Counted from the stretch's first letter, positions 8,831-19,149 are shown. The stretch: 64,000 bases of DNA from Anaerolineae bacterium (GCA_027494055.1 JAOSJO010000001.1:620001-684000), one strand, 5' to 3'. The notes: generated by a model from the sequence alone, not told the origin. Numbers and translations are program-made.

Positions 8831-9850
8831 CTACTCCACGAACGACAGCCGGCCCGACCACACCCAGCCGAGCACGCTCCCGCCCTGGCTCACCTGGTAC
8901 CACTGCCCGACGGCGGGCGTATCGTACCGGATCGGCCCGGCGACCGGCCCGGCCACGATGTCGAGCGCCGCGCCGGGGGCGAGCGTCGCCACGACCGCGC
9001 CCTGCTGCACGTCTGGGTACGACCAGACGCGCGCGTTCTCCAGCGCGACGGCGCGCTGATACGCCGGCGGCGGCGCGGAGGGCGACAGGCGCTCGGACCA
9101 CACCCAGCCGGTCAGGTCGCCCTGGCTGATCTGGTACCAGTCGCCCTGTACGTCGGAACTGTAGCTGATCGGCCCGCGCACCGGCCCCGCCGTGATCGTG
9201 ACCGCCGAGCCGGGCGTCAGCGTGGCGAGCACCGTGCCGCTGTGTACGTCTGGCGCGGACCACACGCGCGCGTTCGCACGCGCGGTCGCCGTGGAGGCGG
9301 GCGGCTCGCTAGGGAGCGCGGCGCAGTTTCCGCTCACGTCACCCGCACCCGCCGACACCCAGCCGCCGCTGTTCGGGCCAAGGTAGACGTAATAACCCGT
9401 CGCAGACTGGCGGATGACGGCGTAGGCCGCGTTGGGCAGCAGGCTGTCCGTCTGGGTAAGCAGCGCCGGCTCGCCATACACCGCGACCGGCGCGTCGGAC
9501 GTGACCAGCACGCACAACGTCGGGTGCGACTGGAGCGGCGCGGAGTCCACCGGGATGTTCATGCCGCACGCGCCGCTCAGCGCGCCCTGGCTGCGCGCGA
9601 CGTAGCCGCCGTAGGCGTGGTCGAGCTGGACGTATACGTAATCCGGCGCTTGCAGCGTGACCGTGTAGCTCACGCCCGCGCGCACCACACCGACCTGCTG
9701 CGTCACGTCGAAGACGGGCGCAGCGTAGAGCGGCGCATCGACGGCCGGCGCGAACAGGCAGCTTTCCGCCTCCTGCGCCGCCACGCCGAGCGCGCCGCCG
9801 AGGGCGAGCAGCCCGGCCAGTATCCACACGATATGCATTCCCTTTAACAC
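8831..9850 (-). CDS. Secreted protein with SH3-like repeats
   Basis: A 339-residue exported protein. It starts MLKGMHIVWILAGLLALGG and has a signal peptide ending near GVAAQ. The mature part contains about four SH3-like (bacterial SH3 or GW-type) beta repeats. The last two are close copies, each with ENARVWSYPD or NARVWSAPD, a VLATLTPGSAV-type strand and GDWYQISQGDLTGWVW. Such domains bind cell-wall or surface ligands; no catalytic domain is visible. I choose GTG 9850 because AAGGAGAG (9857-9864) sits 6-7 bases upstream, although ATG 9838 is also possible. It converges on the GH13 remnant and shares no operon with it. Confidence 0.75.
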   Translation of the reverse strand: MLKGMHIVWILAGLLALGGALGVAAQEAESCLFAPAVDAPLYAAPVFDVTQQVGVVRAGVSYTVTLQAPDYVYVQLDHAYGGYVARSQGALSGACGMNIPVDSAPLQSHPTLCVLVTSDAPVAVYGEPALLTQTDSLLPNAAYAVIRQSATGYYVYLGPNSGGWVSAGAGDVSGNCAALPSEPPASTATARANARVWSAPDVHSGTVLATLTPGSAVTITAGPVRGPISYSSDVQGDWYQISQGDLTGWVWSERLSPSAPPPAYQRAVALENARVWSYPDVQQGAVVATLAPGAALDIVAGPVAGPIRYDTPAVGQWYQVSQGGSVLGWVWSGRLSFVE

Positions 9851-9856
9851 GTCAAT

Positions 9857-9864
9857 CTCTCCTT
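9857..9864 (-). promoter_or_regulatory. Strong ribosome binding site fixing a GTG start
   Basis: AAGGAGAG on the minus strand lies 6 bases before GTG 9850, and 18 bases before the alternative ATG 9838. It favours the GTG as the true start of the SH3-repeat protein. Confidence 0.6.
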
Positions 9865-10019
9865 GTGTAGCTGTCCGTCCCCCTGAAAGCACGAACCTCT
9901 CTGTCCATCCTGGTTGATCGCCGCGCCCCGTGCTGGTCGTGAATCATACGGTCCGGCTATGATCCCTCACCGCCGGATCGTTTTACGCATGGACACGCGA
10001 GTCTTCCTGCGCGCAGCGC

Positions 10020-10973
10020 CTACATGATGAACGGAGGGCTGGTGAAGATGTAGTTCTCGAACCTGCCGAACGGCGCGTCGCTCATGAAGAACGCGAACAG
10101 CGCGTCCATCCGGTAGCCGCGCGTCAGCAGGTAGTCAGCCGCGGCGCGGTTAATCATCGGCACCTCGACGCCGAAGTGACGCTGGCCGCGCAGCGCCGCC
10201 TGAAGCTCGGCGTGGCCCAGCACCGCCGGAAAGTCGTTCGGATCGCGCAGCGCGAAGGGGCCGCTGCTCGGACCGATGTAGCCGTAGCCGACCACGTGGC
10301 CGTTCCGCCGGTACAGGAACCCCTGCCGTTCCGTCAACAGCCAGGCGTGATCGGCCTCCCGCGCGTGGCCGATGATCGCCCGGTCCAGATCGCCCAGGAT
10401 CGCCAGCGTCTTGGACGTCTTCGAGATCGGCTCGAACGCCAGGTTGGTGCCCAGGCCCACGACCTCCGGCGCGCGTCCGAAGTAGTAGATCGGGAACGAT
10501 GGGTACACGCCGGTCTTGAGGTACCGCGCCTGCGCGCGGAGGTCGGCGGTGGCGATGATGACGCGGCGCTGCGCGCCAACACTGGCCGGGAAGGCGTGCG
10601 CCAGCAACGCGCGCCCCACGCCGGCAGACTGCGCGCCGGGCAGGACGAAGAACTCGGTCAACTCCTGCACGCCATCGCGCACAATCGAGCGGGCGTAGCC
10701 AATCGCCTCGCCGTCGCGCTCGGCAATCCAGAACTGGTTGGCGGTGTGCGCCAGGTGTTCGTAGAGCGCGCGGCGCTTCTCCCACATGGCCGCGAGCGCC
10801 TCCGGGTCGGCGGCGCTGGTGGGCTGCCCCGAACCCAACCGCAGGTTGAGGTCGAGAAACGTCTCCTCGCACAGCCGGAACGCTGTGTACGAGTCGTCGG
10901 GCGTGCCCTCGCGGATGGTCAGCGCCGCGGTCGCGGCCCCACTCGTCTGTGTAAGCGTCAGATTCCCGATCAT
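10020..10973 (-). CDS. GNAT-family acetyltransferase, two-lobed
   Basis: A 317-residue protein. The N-terminal half holds a GNAT fold with the acetyl-CoA pyrophosphate loop in FFVLPGAQSAGVGRALL (pattern Q/R-x-x-G-x-G/A). The C-terminal half (GHAREADHAWLLTERQGFLYRRNGHVVGYGYIG) looks like a second, degenerate GNAT lobe. The acceptor substrate is unknown. ATG 10973 is preceded by AGGGG at a good distance; the longer open frame from 11123 lacks homology. It sits just downstream of the methyltransferase gene on the same strand, 94 bp away, so the two may be cotranscribed. Confidence 0.82.
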   Translation of the reverse strand: MIGNLTLTQTSGAATAALTIREGTPDDSYTAFRLCEETFLDLNLRLGSGQPTSAADPEALAAMWEKRRALYEHLAHTANQFWIAERDGEAIGYARSIVRDGVQELTEFFVLPGAQSAGVGRALLAHAFPASVGAQRRVIIATADLRAQARYLKTGVYPSFPIYYFGRAPEVVGLGTNLAFEPISKTSKTLAILGDLDRAIIGHAREADHAWLLTERQGFLYRRNGHVVGYGYIGPSSGPFALRDPNDFPAVLGHAELQAALRGQRHFGVEVPMINRAAADYLLTRGYRMDALFAFFMSDAPFGRFENYIFTSPPFIM

Positions 10974-11067
10974 TTCCCCTGCTCCTCTGGCCGGCGCGAT
11001 TGCCAGCCGGCGATGGACATGAAGCGGCGCGCCCGCGCGGGCGCGCCGACTTACGCTCGGTCTGCTC

Positions 11068-12189
11068 CTACTGGACCAGCCGGTAGAACCGGAAGAAGTA
11101 GTTGTCGATGGGCAGGACTTCAACGTCGCGGAACCCGGCCTCCTGCGCGTAGCGGCGCAGCGTGTCGGTCCGCATGACGGTGCCGGTCCCGACCGAGGGC
11201 TGGTCGGCCATGCCCACCGGCAGGCAGTGGAGCACGCTCCAGCCGTACATCATCCACTCCACATCGTTGCCGGAGGGCGTAAAGCTGTCGCCTACGCGCT
11301 CATCGACAACGATGACGGCCCCGTCGTCGCCCGCGAGCCGGCGCATCGTCCGCATTGCGGCCACCGGGTCCGACATGTCGTGCACGGCCTCAAAGGCGGT
11401 CACGAGGTCGTATGCGCCATCAATGGCAGAATCGCCCGCGTCGCGCACGTGGAAGTTCACGCGCCCGTTCAGGCCAACCGTCTGCGCGTTGGCGCGTGCC
11501 AGCTCGATAGACGGCGCGTCGAGGTCGAAGCCATCGACCTGGGCCTTGGGATACCTCAGGGCGATGCCGATGCTCGACCAGCCCGCGCCCACGCCGATGT
11601 CGGCCACGCGGGCGGGCGGGTCGGCCAGGAGGCGCGCGTGCACGTCGGGCAGCGACGGCAGCCACGTCTCGCCCAGTTCGGTCAGGAAGGCCGCCCGGTT
11701 GACGCCGGCCTGGCCCTCGCGCACGTCCGCGCCGTAAGCGCCAAAGGGGACGCCGCCCCCACGGCGGAATGCTTCAACGACAGCCGTCACCGGTCGCGTC
11801 ACGCCGACCGCAAGCTGAGCCATCGGGGCCAGGTAGTTCAGGCTGTCGCGTTCTACAAGCACTTCGGCGTGGGCCGGCGGGAGCCGGTACCAGCGCGCTG
11901 TAGGGCCGGCGTCTGGATTGACGACCTCCAGGACGCCGGTGACGGTCTGCTGCTCAAGCCATTCGCGCACATAGCGCTCCTGCGTGTTGGTGCGCTCCGC
12001 AAGCTCCACCGAGGTCATCGGGCCGTTTTCCGCCAGCGCCGTGTAGAGGCCCAGGCGGTCGCCGATGTACATGGTGAACATATCGAATACCCCGCCCACT
12101 GATTGCAGCACGCGCTCGACAAAGGCGTCGCGCTCGGCGGCGTGCTGCGCTGCGTTGGCGGCGGTCATGGTTGTGTCGATGGTAGCCAT
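11068..12189 (-). CDS. Class I SAM-dependent methyltransferase with N-terminal winged helix
   Basis: A 373-residue protein. The N-terminal part (GDRLGLYTALAENGPMTSVELAERT) is a winged-helix dimerisation domain like that of O-methyltransferases and the mycobacterial Rv2258c group. The C-terminal Rossmann domain has the SAM motif VADIGVGAGWSS with an acidic residue at GFDLD, then TAFEAVHDMSDP as the post-motif II segment. The target is probably a small molecule, which is inference. ATG 12189 is chosen with GTGAGGA upstream. Two ATAGACG direct repeats precede it, so it may be regulated. Confidence 0.82.
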   Translation of the reverse strand: MATIDTTMTAANAAQHAAERDAFVERVLQSVGGVFDMFTMYIGDRLGLYTALAENGPMTSVELAERTNTQERYVREWLEQQTVTGVLEVVNPDAGPTARWYRLPPAHAEVLVERDSLNYLAPMAQLAVGVTRPVTAVVEAFRRGGGVPFGAYGADVREGQAGVNRAAFLTELGETWLPSLPDVHARLLADPPARVADIGVGAGWSSIGIALRYPKAQVDGFDLDAPSIELARANAQTVGLNGRVNFHVRDAGDSAIDGAYDLVTAFEAVHDMSDPVAAMRTMRRLAGDDGAVIVVDERVGDSFTPSGNDVEWMMYGWSVLHCLPVGMADQPSVGTGTVMRTDTLRRYAQEAGFRDVEVLPIDNYFFRFYRLVQ

Positions 12190-12249
12190 CTGTTCGTTCC
12201 TCACGTGAACTCACTTTGGTCTGATTACGGCCACATAATACAGACAATT

Positions 12250-12267
12250 CGTCTATAAAACGTCTAT
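12250..12267 (-). promoter_or_regulatory. Direct repeat upstream of the methyltransferase
   Basis: CGTCTAT occurs twice with an AAAA spacer (12250-12256 and 12261-12267), giving an 11-bp period. Read on the minus strand it is ATAGACG-TTTT-ATAGACG, about 60 bp before the start codon. The spacing suits tandem binding of a winged-helix regulator. A TATTAT sequence further downstream could serve as a -10 box. Confidence 0.35.
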
Positions 12268-12343
12268 TTACCGTCCAGGGAGCAGTCCACGGCGTGAGGC
12301 GACGCCACAAAGTGACGAAAATGCGCGGTGGTGGGGGCGGATA

Positions 12344-12393
12344 GGCAGACGAAACTTCCTGGCGCCAAGCAGTGGGGGCAAAGGCATGCCTCA
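12344..12393. repeat. Dispersed palindromic repeat (family C), diverged copy
   Basis: Within the 12190-12408 gap lies GGCAGACGAAACTTCC followed by TGGCGCCAA and then GGGGGCAAAGGCATGCC. The first 25 bases match 62318-62342 with four differences. The second part matches the palindromic core at 62365-62392. Nothing coding is visible in the gap. Confidence 0.55.
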
Positions 12394-12408
12394 GAGGATA
12401 GACCGCGC

Positions 12409-13924
12409 TCACCCCGCCGACAGCCGGTGCATGTCGTCCCTGAGTCTGGCGTAGAGCGCGCGGTACAGCGCGCGGCGCTCGGCGTAGAACGCCGCACGCG
12501 CGGGGTCGGGCATCACGCCAACGGTGGACGGCGGCAGAAGCGCGCACGCCTCCTCGATGGAGGCGTACACCCCACAGCCGACCCCCGCCAGCAGCGCCGC
12601 CCCGACGCAGGCGTGGTTCTCGCCCGCCGCGAGCAGGAGCGGCGTGTTGTAGACGTCGGCCTGGATCTGCCGCCACACCGGGGACGCCGCCGCGCCGCCC
12701 GACGCGATGACCTGCACGCCCGCTTCCGCACCGCCGGCGAGGTCGAGCGCGAGCGCCAGGCACTCGGCCATGGCGAAGGTCACACCCTCCATGACGGCCC
12801 GCGCCAGGTGCCCGACGCCGTGCCGCAGCCGCAGGCCCACAAACACGCCGCTGGCTGCGGGGTCCATGTGCGGCGTGCGCTCGCCCGCCAGGTGGGGCAG
12901 GAACACCACGCCCTCCGCGCCGGGCGGGACCTGCGCGGCCTGCTCCGAGAGGTAGGCGTAGGCGTCGGGCCGGTCGCGCAGGCCCAGCAAGTCGCGCAGC
13001 CAGCGCAGCGACAGGCCCGCCGCGAGGATCGCTGCCAGCGCGTACCAGCGGTCGCGCAGCGCGTGGTTGAACACGTGGAAGCGCATCTGGGGGTCCGCGC
13101 GGGCCGCGCGCAGCGGGTAGAGCACCTGCCCGCCCGTGCCGATGGTCGCCAGCGCCGTCCCCGCGTCGAACAGCCCGTAGCCGAGCGCCTGTGCCGGGCT
13201 GGTCGGCGCACCCGGCAACGACCGGGATGCCCGCCGGCAGCCCCAGCGCGTCGGCGGCGGCGGGGCGCAGCGCCCCCACCACGTCGGCGGAGGCGGCGAC
13301 CGGCGGCAGGTAGCGCCGCTCCAGGCCGCTGAGGTCGAGCAGCCAGTCCGACCATTGCCCGGAGGCGATGTCGAGCAGCCAGGTCGAGGCGGCGTCGCTG
13401 ACCTCCGTGCCCGCCTCCCCCGTGAGGCGCAGGCGCACGTAGTCTTTGGGCAGAATCACGCGGTGGGTCGCGGCGATGGCGTCAGGTTCGTGCGCGGTCA
13501 GCCACATGAGCGTCGGCCCCATGAAGCCGGCCGCCGGCGGCCCTGGCGCGTGCGCTGCGAGCGCCTCCGGGTCGGCGCGCGCCCTCAGGGCATCGACCTG
13601 GGCGCTGCTGCGCGTGTCCGCCCAGATGATGGCAGGCCGCACCGGTCGCGCGGCGCGGTCGAGGCACACCGTTCCGTGCATCTGCCCCGAAAACCCGATG
13701 CCGCGCACGCCCGCCGGATCGATCCCGGCTTCAGAAAGCGCGGCGCGCACCGTGTATACCGCCGCCTCCCACCAGTCGTCGGGGTTCTGCTCGGCATAGC
13801 CGGGCCGGGGTTGCGCGATGGGGTACTCGCGCCCGGCGGTTGCCAGCGTCCGTCCGCTGTCCGCCTCCAGCGCCAGCGTCTTGACGCTTGAGGTGCCGAT
13901 GTCGATGCTCAACAGGTATGCCAT
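12409..13924 (-). CDS. FGGY-family carbohydrate kinase, xylulokinase-like (one frame break)
   Basis: After removing one C from the minus-strand CCC (GGG at 13196-13198) this is a 504-residue FGGY kinase. The N-terminal domain starts LLSIDIGTSSVKTL, the ATP/substrate DIGT motif, and includes GIGFSGQMHG, which is typical of xylulokinases. The C-terminal domain has GTGGQVL, HLAGERTPHMDP and the adenosine motif ASGGAAASPVWRQI. It should phosphorylate a ketose such as xylulose with ATP; the exact sugar is uncertain. The gene stands alone, facing away from the LLM oxidoreductase. Confidence 0.87.
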
Positions 13925-14070
13925 GATCGTCTTCTGCTCCATGCGGTGTGTGCGCGCCAGTCACAACCATTTTTGCATGAGCGCGCACCGCCGACAAGTG
14001 GCGGTTGAAGCCGGCGCGCGTTGACAAAGCGCCGCGCCGCCCTTATGCTTGAGCACACGGCTGATCCGTG

Positions 14071-14076
14071 AGGAGG
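14071..14076 (+). promoter_or_regulatory. Ribosome binding site that reveals the true LLM start
   Basis: AGGAGG lies 7 bases before ATG 14084. That ATG is out of frame with the LLM coding sequence unless one G is removed from the five-G run at 14093-14097, after which it reads MQVGVLIPQGW. The site therefore identifies both the start and an indel. Confidence 0.75.
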
Positions 14077-14083
14077 TGCAACC

Positions 14084-14975
14084 ATGCAGGTAGGGGGTGC
14101 TGATTCCGCAGGGCTGGCGGTTGGACCTGGCCGACTTTCCCGACGACCAGACCAAGTTCGAGGCGATGATCCGCACGGCAAAGCGGGCCGAGGCGCTGGG
14201 GTTCGAGTCGCTGTGGCTGTACGACCACTTCCACACCACACCCACGCCGGAGGACGAGGCCGTGTTCGAGTGCTTCACGTCGCTGGCGGCGATTGCGCGC
14301 GAGACGCGCCGCATCCGGCTGGGGCAGTTGGTGACGTGCGCCTGGTACCGCCCGCCGTCACTGCTGGCGAAGATCGTGTGCACGCTCGACGCGGCCAGCG
14401 GCGGGCGCGTCGAGTTGGGGCTGGGCGCCGGCTGGTACGAGCACGAGTTCCTGGCCTATGGCTACGACTTCCCCCCACTGCGGCAGCGCTTCGACATGCT
14501 GCGCGACACGCTGCAAATCTGCCGCGCCATGTTCGGGCCGGGCCGCGCGACGTTCTACGGCGAGCGCTGGTCGGTGGACGGCGCGATCAACGAGCCGAAG
14601 CCGCTCCAGCCGGGCGGCATCCCCATCCTGGTGGGCGGCAACGGCGAGAAGGTCACGTGGCGCATTTGCGCCGAGTACGCCGACGAGTCGAACGTGACTG
14701 GCAAACTCGCGGAGGCGATCCCGGACATCAGGGCCAAGCAAGCCGCCCACTGCGAGGCCGTGGGCCGCGACCCGGCCACGCTCAGGCTCTCGGTTGCGGT
14801 GCCAGACTTTCACAAGCTTTCGCCGGCCCAGGCGCAGGCGATGCTTGAGGCATACGCGGAGCAGGGCGTGTCGCGCGTGCACATCTGGCTGCCCAACGCC
14901 GCCACCGGCGAGGGGCTGCCCTGGCTGGCGGCCATCTGCCGCGCCGCGCAGGGCGTGGAAATGGGCGCGGCGTGA
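14084..14975 (+). CDS. LLM-class flavin/F420-dependent oxidoreductase (one frame break)
   Basis: A luciferase-like monooxygenase-fold TIM barrel of 296 residues, read from ATG 14084 after removing one G in 14093-14097. It begins GVLIPQGWRLDL, then EALGFESLWLYDHF, the ETRRIRLGQLVTCAWYRPPSLLAK strand and GGRVELGLGAGWYEHE, all hallmarks of the LLM family. IPILVGGNGEK near the C-terminus is the phosphate-binding loop for FMN or F420. The substrate cannot be inferred. A strong intrinsic terminator follows directly, so it is probably a single-gene unit. Confidence 0.87.
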
Positions 14976-14989
14976 GGCGGCGCACGACG

Positions 14990-15021
14990 GCCGCTGACCG
15001 GAACCGGTCAGCGGCTTTTTT
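14990..15021 (+). terminator. Rho-independent terminator
   Basis: A perfect 12-bp stem, GCCGCTGACCGG at 14990-15001 with CCGGTCAGCGGC at 15004-15015, closes on an AA dinucleotide and is followed by six T residues. It lies 14 bp after the LLM stop codon and is the clearest intrinsic terminator in the window. Confidence 0.92.
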
Positions 15022-15062
15022 GTCGCGCGGATTGGAAGCCGAAAGGGAGGAGGAGATTGACA

Positions 15063-15126
15063 CGGGCCACGAAAGGCGCGAAAACGCGAAAAGCGCCAAG
15101 GCTTTTGGCTTCGCGTTTTCGTGCGC
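15063..15126. repeat. CACGAA-rich inverted repeat element (family A)
   Basis: GAAAACGCGAA at 15080-15090 pairs with TTCGCGTTTTC at 15110-15120, inside a stretch of CACGAA/CGCGAA units. The same style of element occurs at 28.4, 52.5 and 62.5 kb. The rest of the gap from 15022 to 15282 holds no gene that I can support. Confidence 0.55.
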
Positions 15127-15282
15127 AGGCGACAATCATGCTATCCGTGCGCGTGAGGCGACCCATAACGCGCCTGATGTGATATGATTAAGCAATACGT
15201 TGATGGCGCAATCCGGCGCGTCTTTCCTGTAGTCTGCCGCCCCGCCGGGTGCAGCCGCGTGGTTGTTGAAAGGGAGCGGGCG

Positions 15283-17966
15283 ATGCGGTACGGTTTTTGG
15301 CGCTTGCTTACGGGTGTTGTTCTGTTGAGCATGTGGGTGAGCGCGGTCCCGGCGCGCGCGCAGGACCCACCCACGCCGACCCCGCCGCCGGCTGCCGGGT
15401 ACGCGCCGGTCGAGCCGGGCAACTACCGCGCGCAGATCAACATGGCCGGCCTGCCGCGCGAGTACCGCATCCACATTCCCGCAAGCTACGATCCCGCAAC
15501 GCCGACCGCGCTGGTCGTCAGCCTGCACCCCTTCGGGTCATCGCCAGCGGAGCAGGAAGCGATCAGCGGCATGTCGGAGAAGGCCGACGAGGCGGGGTTC
15601 GTGGTTGCCTACCCGCAGGCGCTCGGCGATCCCCCACGCTGGCAGTTCGTCGGCGATGACCCGACGCGCCAGAGCCTGGACCTGGAGTTCATCCGGGTCA
15701 TGATCCGCCTCCTCCAGGAGCGGCTGAACATCGACCCGGCGCGCGTCTACGTCACCGGCTTCTCCAACGGCGGCGGCCTGGCGCACGTGCTCGGCTGCGA
15801 GCTGTCGGATATGGTCGCCGCCATCGCGCCGGTGGCCGGGACCTACGTCGTCCCGGACGACTACATCTGCCTCCCGATGCGGCCTGTGCCGGTGGTGGCC
15901 TTCCACGGGACGGGCGACGACACGCTGCCCTATGACGGCATCGAGGACACGCTGCTGCCCGTGCGCGACTGGGCCGACGGCTGGGCGGCGCGCAACGGCT
16001 GCGCCGAGACGCCCGCCGTCGCCTACGAGGTGGGCGCAATCACCGGCGAGACGTGGGGCGACTGCCAGGACGGCGCGGACGTCACGCTGTACAGCATCGA
16101 GGGGTTCGGCCACTTCTACCCGCGCACCGGCCAGATACCGGGCACGTCGTTCGAACTGCCCACCGCCGACGCCAACGCCACCGACCTGATTTGGGCGTTC
16201 TTCGAGGCGCACCCCATGCCCCGGACCATCGTGGCGGAGGTCGAGAGCGGCGCGCTGACGCCCGGCGACTACATTGGCAGTGTATATTCCGTCGGCGGCA
16301 AGCGCTGGTACGTGCTCCACATCCCGGAGACCTACGACCCCGACGTTCCCACGCCGCTGGTGATTAACCTGCACGGGCGCACTTCCAACCCGGTCGAGCA
16401 GGCGCTCACCAGCCAGATGACGCCGAAAGCCGACGCGGCCGGCTTCATCGTCGTGTACCCGGAGGGCGCGTACCCTGAAGGCGTGGGCCACCCACGCGGG
16501 TGGTCGTACTGGCCGGCCAGGGTGACCTTCGGCCCTGCAGATGTCACGTTCATCCGCGACCTGATCGACGATCTGGCGAACCGGCTGAACATCGACCCGA
16601 AGCGTGTCTACGCGGCGGGCTTCTCCGCCGGCGGCGCGATGGCCGACCGGCTGGGCTGCGACCTCTCCGACCGGATTGCCGCTGTCGCGACGGTCGCCAG
16701 CGTCTACGACATCCTCGCCGGCGTCGAGTTCTGCGACACGGCGCGGCCCGTGCCGGTGGTCGCCTTCCACGGCGCGGCGGACGAGACACAGCCCTACCTC
16801 GGCCTGCCCGACCGCCTGCTCTCCGCGCCAGACTGGGTGGCCCGCTGGGCGGCGCGCAACGCCTGCGACGCAACGCCGTCGGTCACGTTGCAGGACGGCG
16901 TCGCCACGGGCGAGACGTGGGGCAACTGCCGCGACGGCGCAGACGTGACGCTCTACACGCTGGAGGGCTTCGGGCACCGGTGGCCGCGCTCGCGGCCCAT
17001 CCCTGGGCTGGAAGCGGCGAGCACTGTGACCGACATCGACGCGACGGACGTGATCTGGGATTTCTTCACCGCGCACCCGTTCCCTGACGCACCGTCGGAG
17101 GCTATCGCCGTGCCCGCGGAACGCATCTACGAATTGCAGCAGCAGGCGACGGAGGCCGCCGAGCCGGCGTTCTCGCCGGAGCCAGGCGACTACACGGGCG
17201 ACCTCGTGTCCGGCGGCCTCACGCGCGAGTACATCCTGCACATCCCGCCGGGCTACGAGCATGGCGCGCCCACGCCGCTGGTGATCGCCTTTCACGGCTT
17301 TGGCGACAACCCGGTGAACTTCGCGCTCGCCAGCGGCTTTCTGGACACGGCGGACGCGGCCGGCTTCGTCCTGGTGTTCCCGGCGGGGTCTGGCAGCCCG
17401 CGCGGCTGGAGCGCCCGCCCCGACCAGGAGAGTCCCGACGACGTGCAGTTCACCCGCGATCTGATCGACGACCTGTCGGGCAAGATAAGCATCGACCCGG
17501 CGCGCATCTACGTCACGGGGCTTCCTCCAACGGGGCCGGGATGGCCTACCGCCTGGGCTGCGAGCTGGACGACCGCATTGCCACCGTCGCGCCGGTGTCT
17601 GGCGGGTACCCCGACCCGGATACGTGCGCGCCGGACCGCCCGGTGCCGATGATCGCCATTCACGGCAGCGCCGACGGCACCGCGCCCTACGAGGGCGCCG
17701 AGGCGCGCCTCGGCGCGCCGCTGATGGCGGGCAACCAGGCAGCGCGCAACGGCTGCGACCCCACGCCCGCCGAAAGCGAGACCACGGCCAACTTCCTGGC
17801 CGGCGACATCACGGTGATGGTAGAAGCCTGGAGCGGCTGTGACGCCGGGGCCGATGTGGTGCTCCAGACCTACGTCGATTGGGGGCACTTCTGGCCGCGC
17901 GGCGCCGGCCCAGACGCGATCTGGGCGTTCTTTGCGGCGCACCCGATGCCGGCCGCCGGGCAATAA
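15283..17966 (+). CDS. Secreted esterase with three tandem LpqC/PHB-depolymerase-like domains
   Basis: An alpha/beta-hydrolase polypeptide of about 893 residues carrying three consecutive esterase domains of the LpqC/feruloyl esterase/PHB depolymerase group. A signal peptide (MRYGFWRLLTGVVLL, cleavage near ARA-Q) and a TPTPPP linker precede domain 1. Each domain has YR-x-H-I-P, a GFSxG-type nucleophile elbow (S161, S448 and about S748), an acid loop (FHGTGDD, FHGAADE, IHGSADG) and the catalytic His (GFGHFYP, GFGHRWP, DWGHFWP). Near 17517-17525 two extra bases (one G, one C) break the frame; removing both restores YVTGFSNGAG. ATG 15283 is preceded by AGGGAG. The paralogue at 18081 follows. Likely an exported polyester or aryl-ester hydrolase. 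Confidence 0.85.
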
Positions 17967-18080
17967 TGGGCGGTCCAAGCGGGATGCTATAATAGGGGCG
18001 CGATGCGCACGCCGGCCCGCTGGCGTCCCGCGTTGTCTGATCCGATCCTGAACCACAACCCGAATTGGGGGGATACCCGC

Positions 18081-19027
18081 ATGAGCGTTCGACCTCGGTG
18101 GCGACTGACGGTGTGGGCGGCGCTTGTCGCTGCCCTCTTGATGAGCTTCGCCGGCTTCAGCGCGACGGCGCAGCCCCTGCCCCCGGCGACAGCGCGGGCG
18201 AGATCGAGTCGGGCGGGGTGACGCGGACGTATCACCTTCACCTCCCGCCGGACTATGACGCGGACGCCCCGCCGCTGCCGCTCGTGATCAACCTGCACGG
18301 CCTCGCCTCGAACGCCGCGCAGCAGGAGGGCTTCAGCGGCATGTCCGAGAAGGCGGACGAGGCCGGCTTCATCGTTGCGCACCCACAGGGACGCGGCGCG
18401 CCCGCGCGCTGGAACATGGCCCCGGAGACAGGTCCAGACGGGGAGGCGCAGAATCCCGATGTTGTGTTCATCCGCGCGCTGGTTGCGCACCTGCAGGAGA
18501 CGCTGAACATCGACCCGGCGCGGATCTACGTGACCGGGATGTCGAACGGCGGCGGCATGGCGAACCGCCTGGGCTGCGACATGGCGGACGTGTTCGCCGC
18601 CATCGCGCCGGTGGCGGGCGCTTACGCCCTCGCTGACCAGTGCGCGCCGGCGCGGCCCGTGCCCGTGATTGCGTTTCACGGCGCGGATGACCCGATTGTG
18701 CCCTACGACGGCGTTGATCGGCTCACCTTCAGCCCCGGCCTGTCGCTCCCGCCGGTGCCGGCGTGGGCGGCGGATTGGGCGGCGCGCAATGGCTGCGCCG
18801 AGACGCCGGCGGTCGCGGTCACCCCTTACGCCGAGGGCGACGTGACCGTGGAGACGTGGGACGAATGCGACACAGGCGCGGAAGTGACGCTCTATACCAT
18901 CGACGGCCTGGGGCATGTGTGGCCGGGCGGGGCTGAGATACCGCTCCTCGGCGAAACCGGGCCGATCCGCGCCACCGACCTGATCTGGGCGTTTTTCGAG
19001 GCGCACCCCATGCCGGAAGCGGAGTAA
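18081..19027 (+). CDS. Secreted single-domain LpqC/PHB-depolymerase-like esterase (one frame break)
   Basis: A paralogue of the three domains immediately upstream, about 315 residues. It has its own signal peptide (MSVRPRWRLTVWAALVAALL, ending near ATAQ). One missing C in the run 18174-18177 separates the leader from the body (GEIESGGVTRTYHLHLP). The nucleophile elbow is GMSNG (S155), the acid loop FHGADDP and the histidine GLGHVWPGG. ATG 18081 follows a GGGGGGA ribosome site at 18067-18073. It is 115 bp from the triple esterase and in the same orientation, so the pair probably arose by tandem duplication and is coexpressed. Confidence 0.85.
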
Positions 19028-19149
19028 GGGGGTGGCCTCGCGCTGGCAGGGTGCGGACGTGTCAGGGGGGAGCGCCGGCCAGCGGTGGGCCGCATCCCGC
19101 GCCGCGCCTTTTATCCCCGCGCGAATTTGGAGGATTTGGATAAGCTAAT

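Noticed and set aside
11954-13942. 662-codon frame read as an extended FGGY kinase
   Set aside because: After 13196 it is a frameshifted tail; the real C-terminal half lies in another frame and ends at 12409.
15538-17295. 585-codon minus-strand open frame
   Set aside because: Antisense to the triple esterase, whose catalytic motifs are unmistakable.
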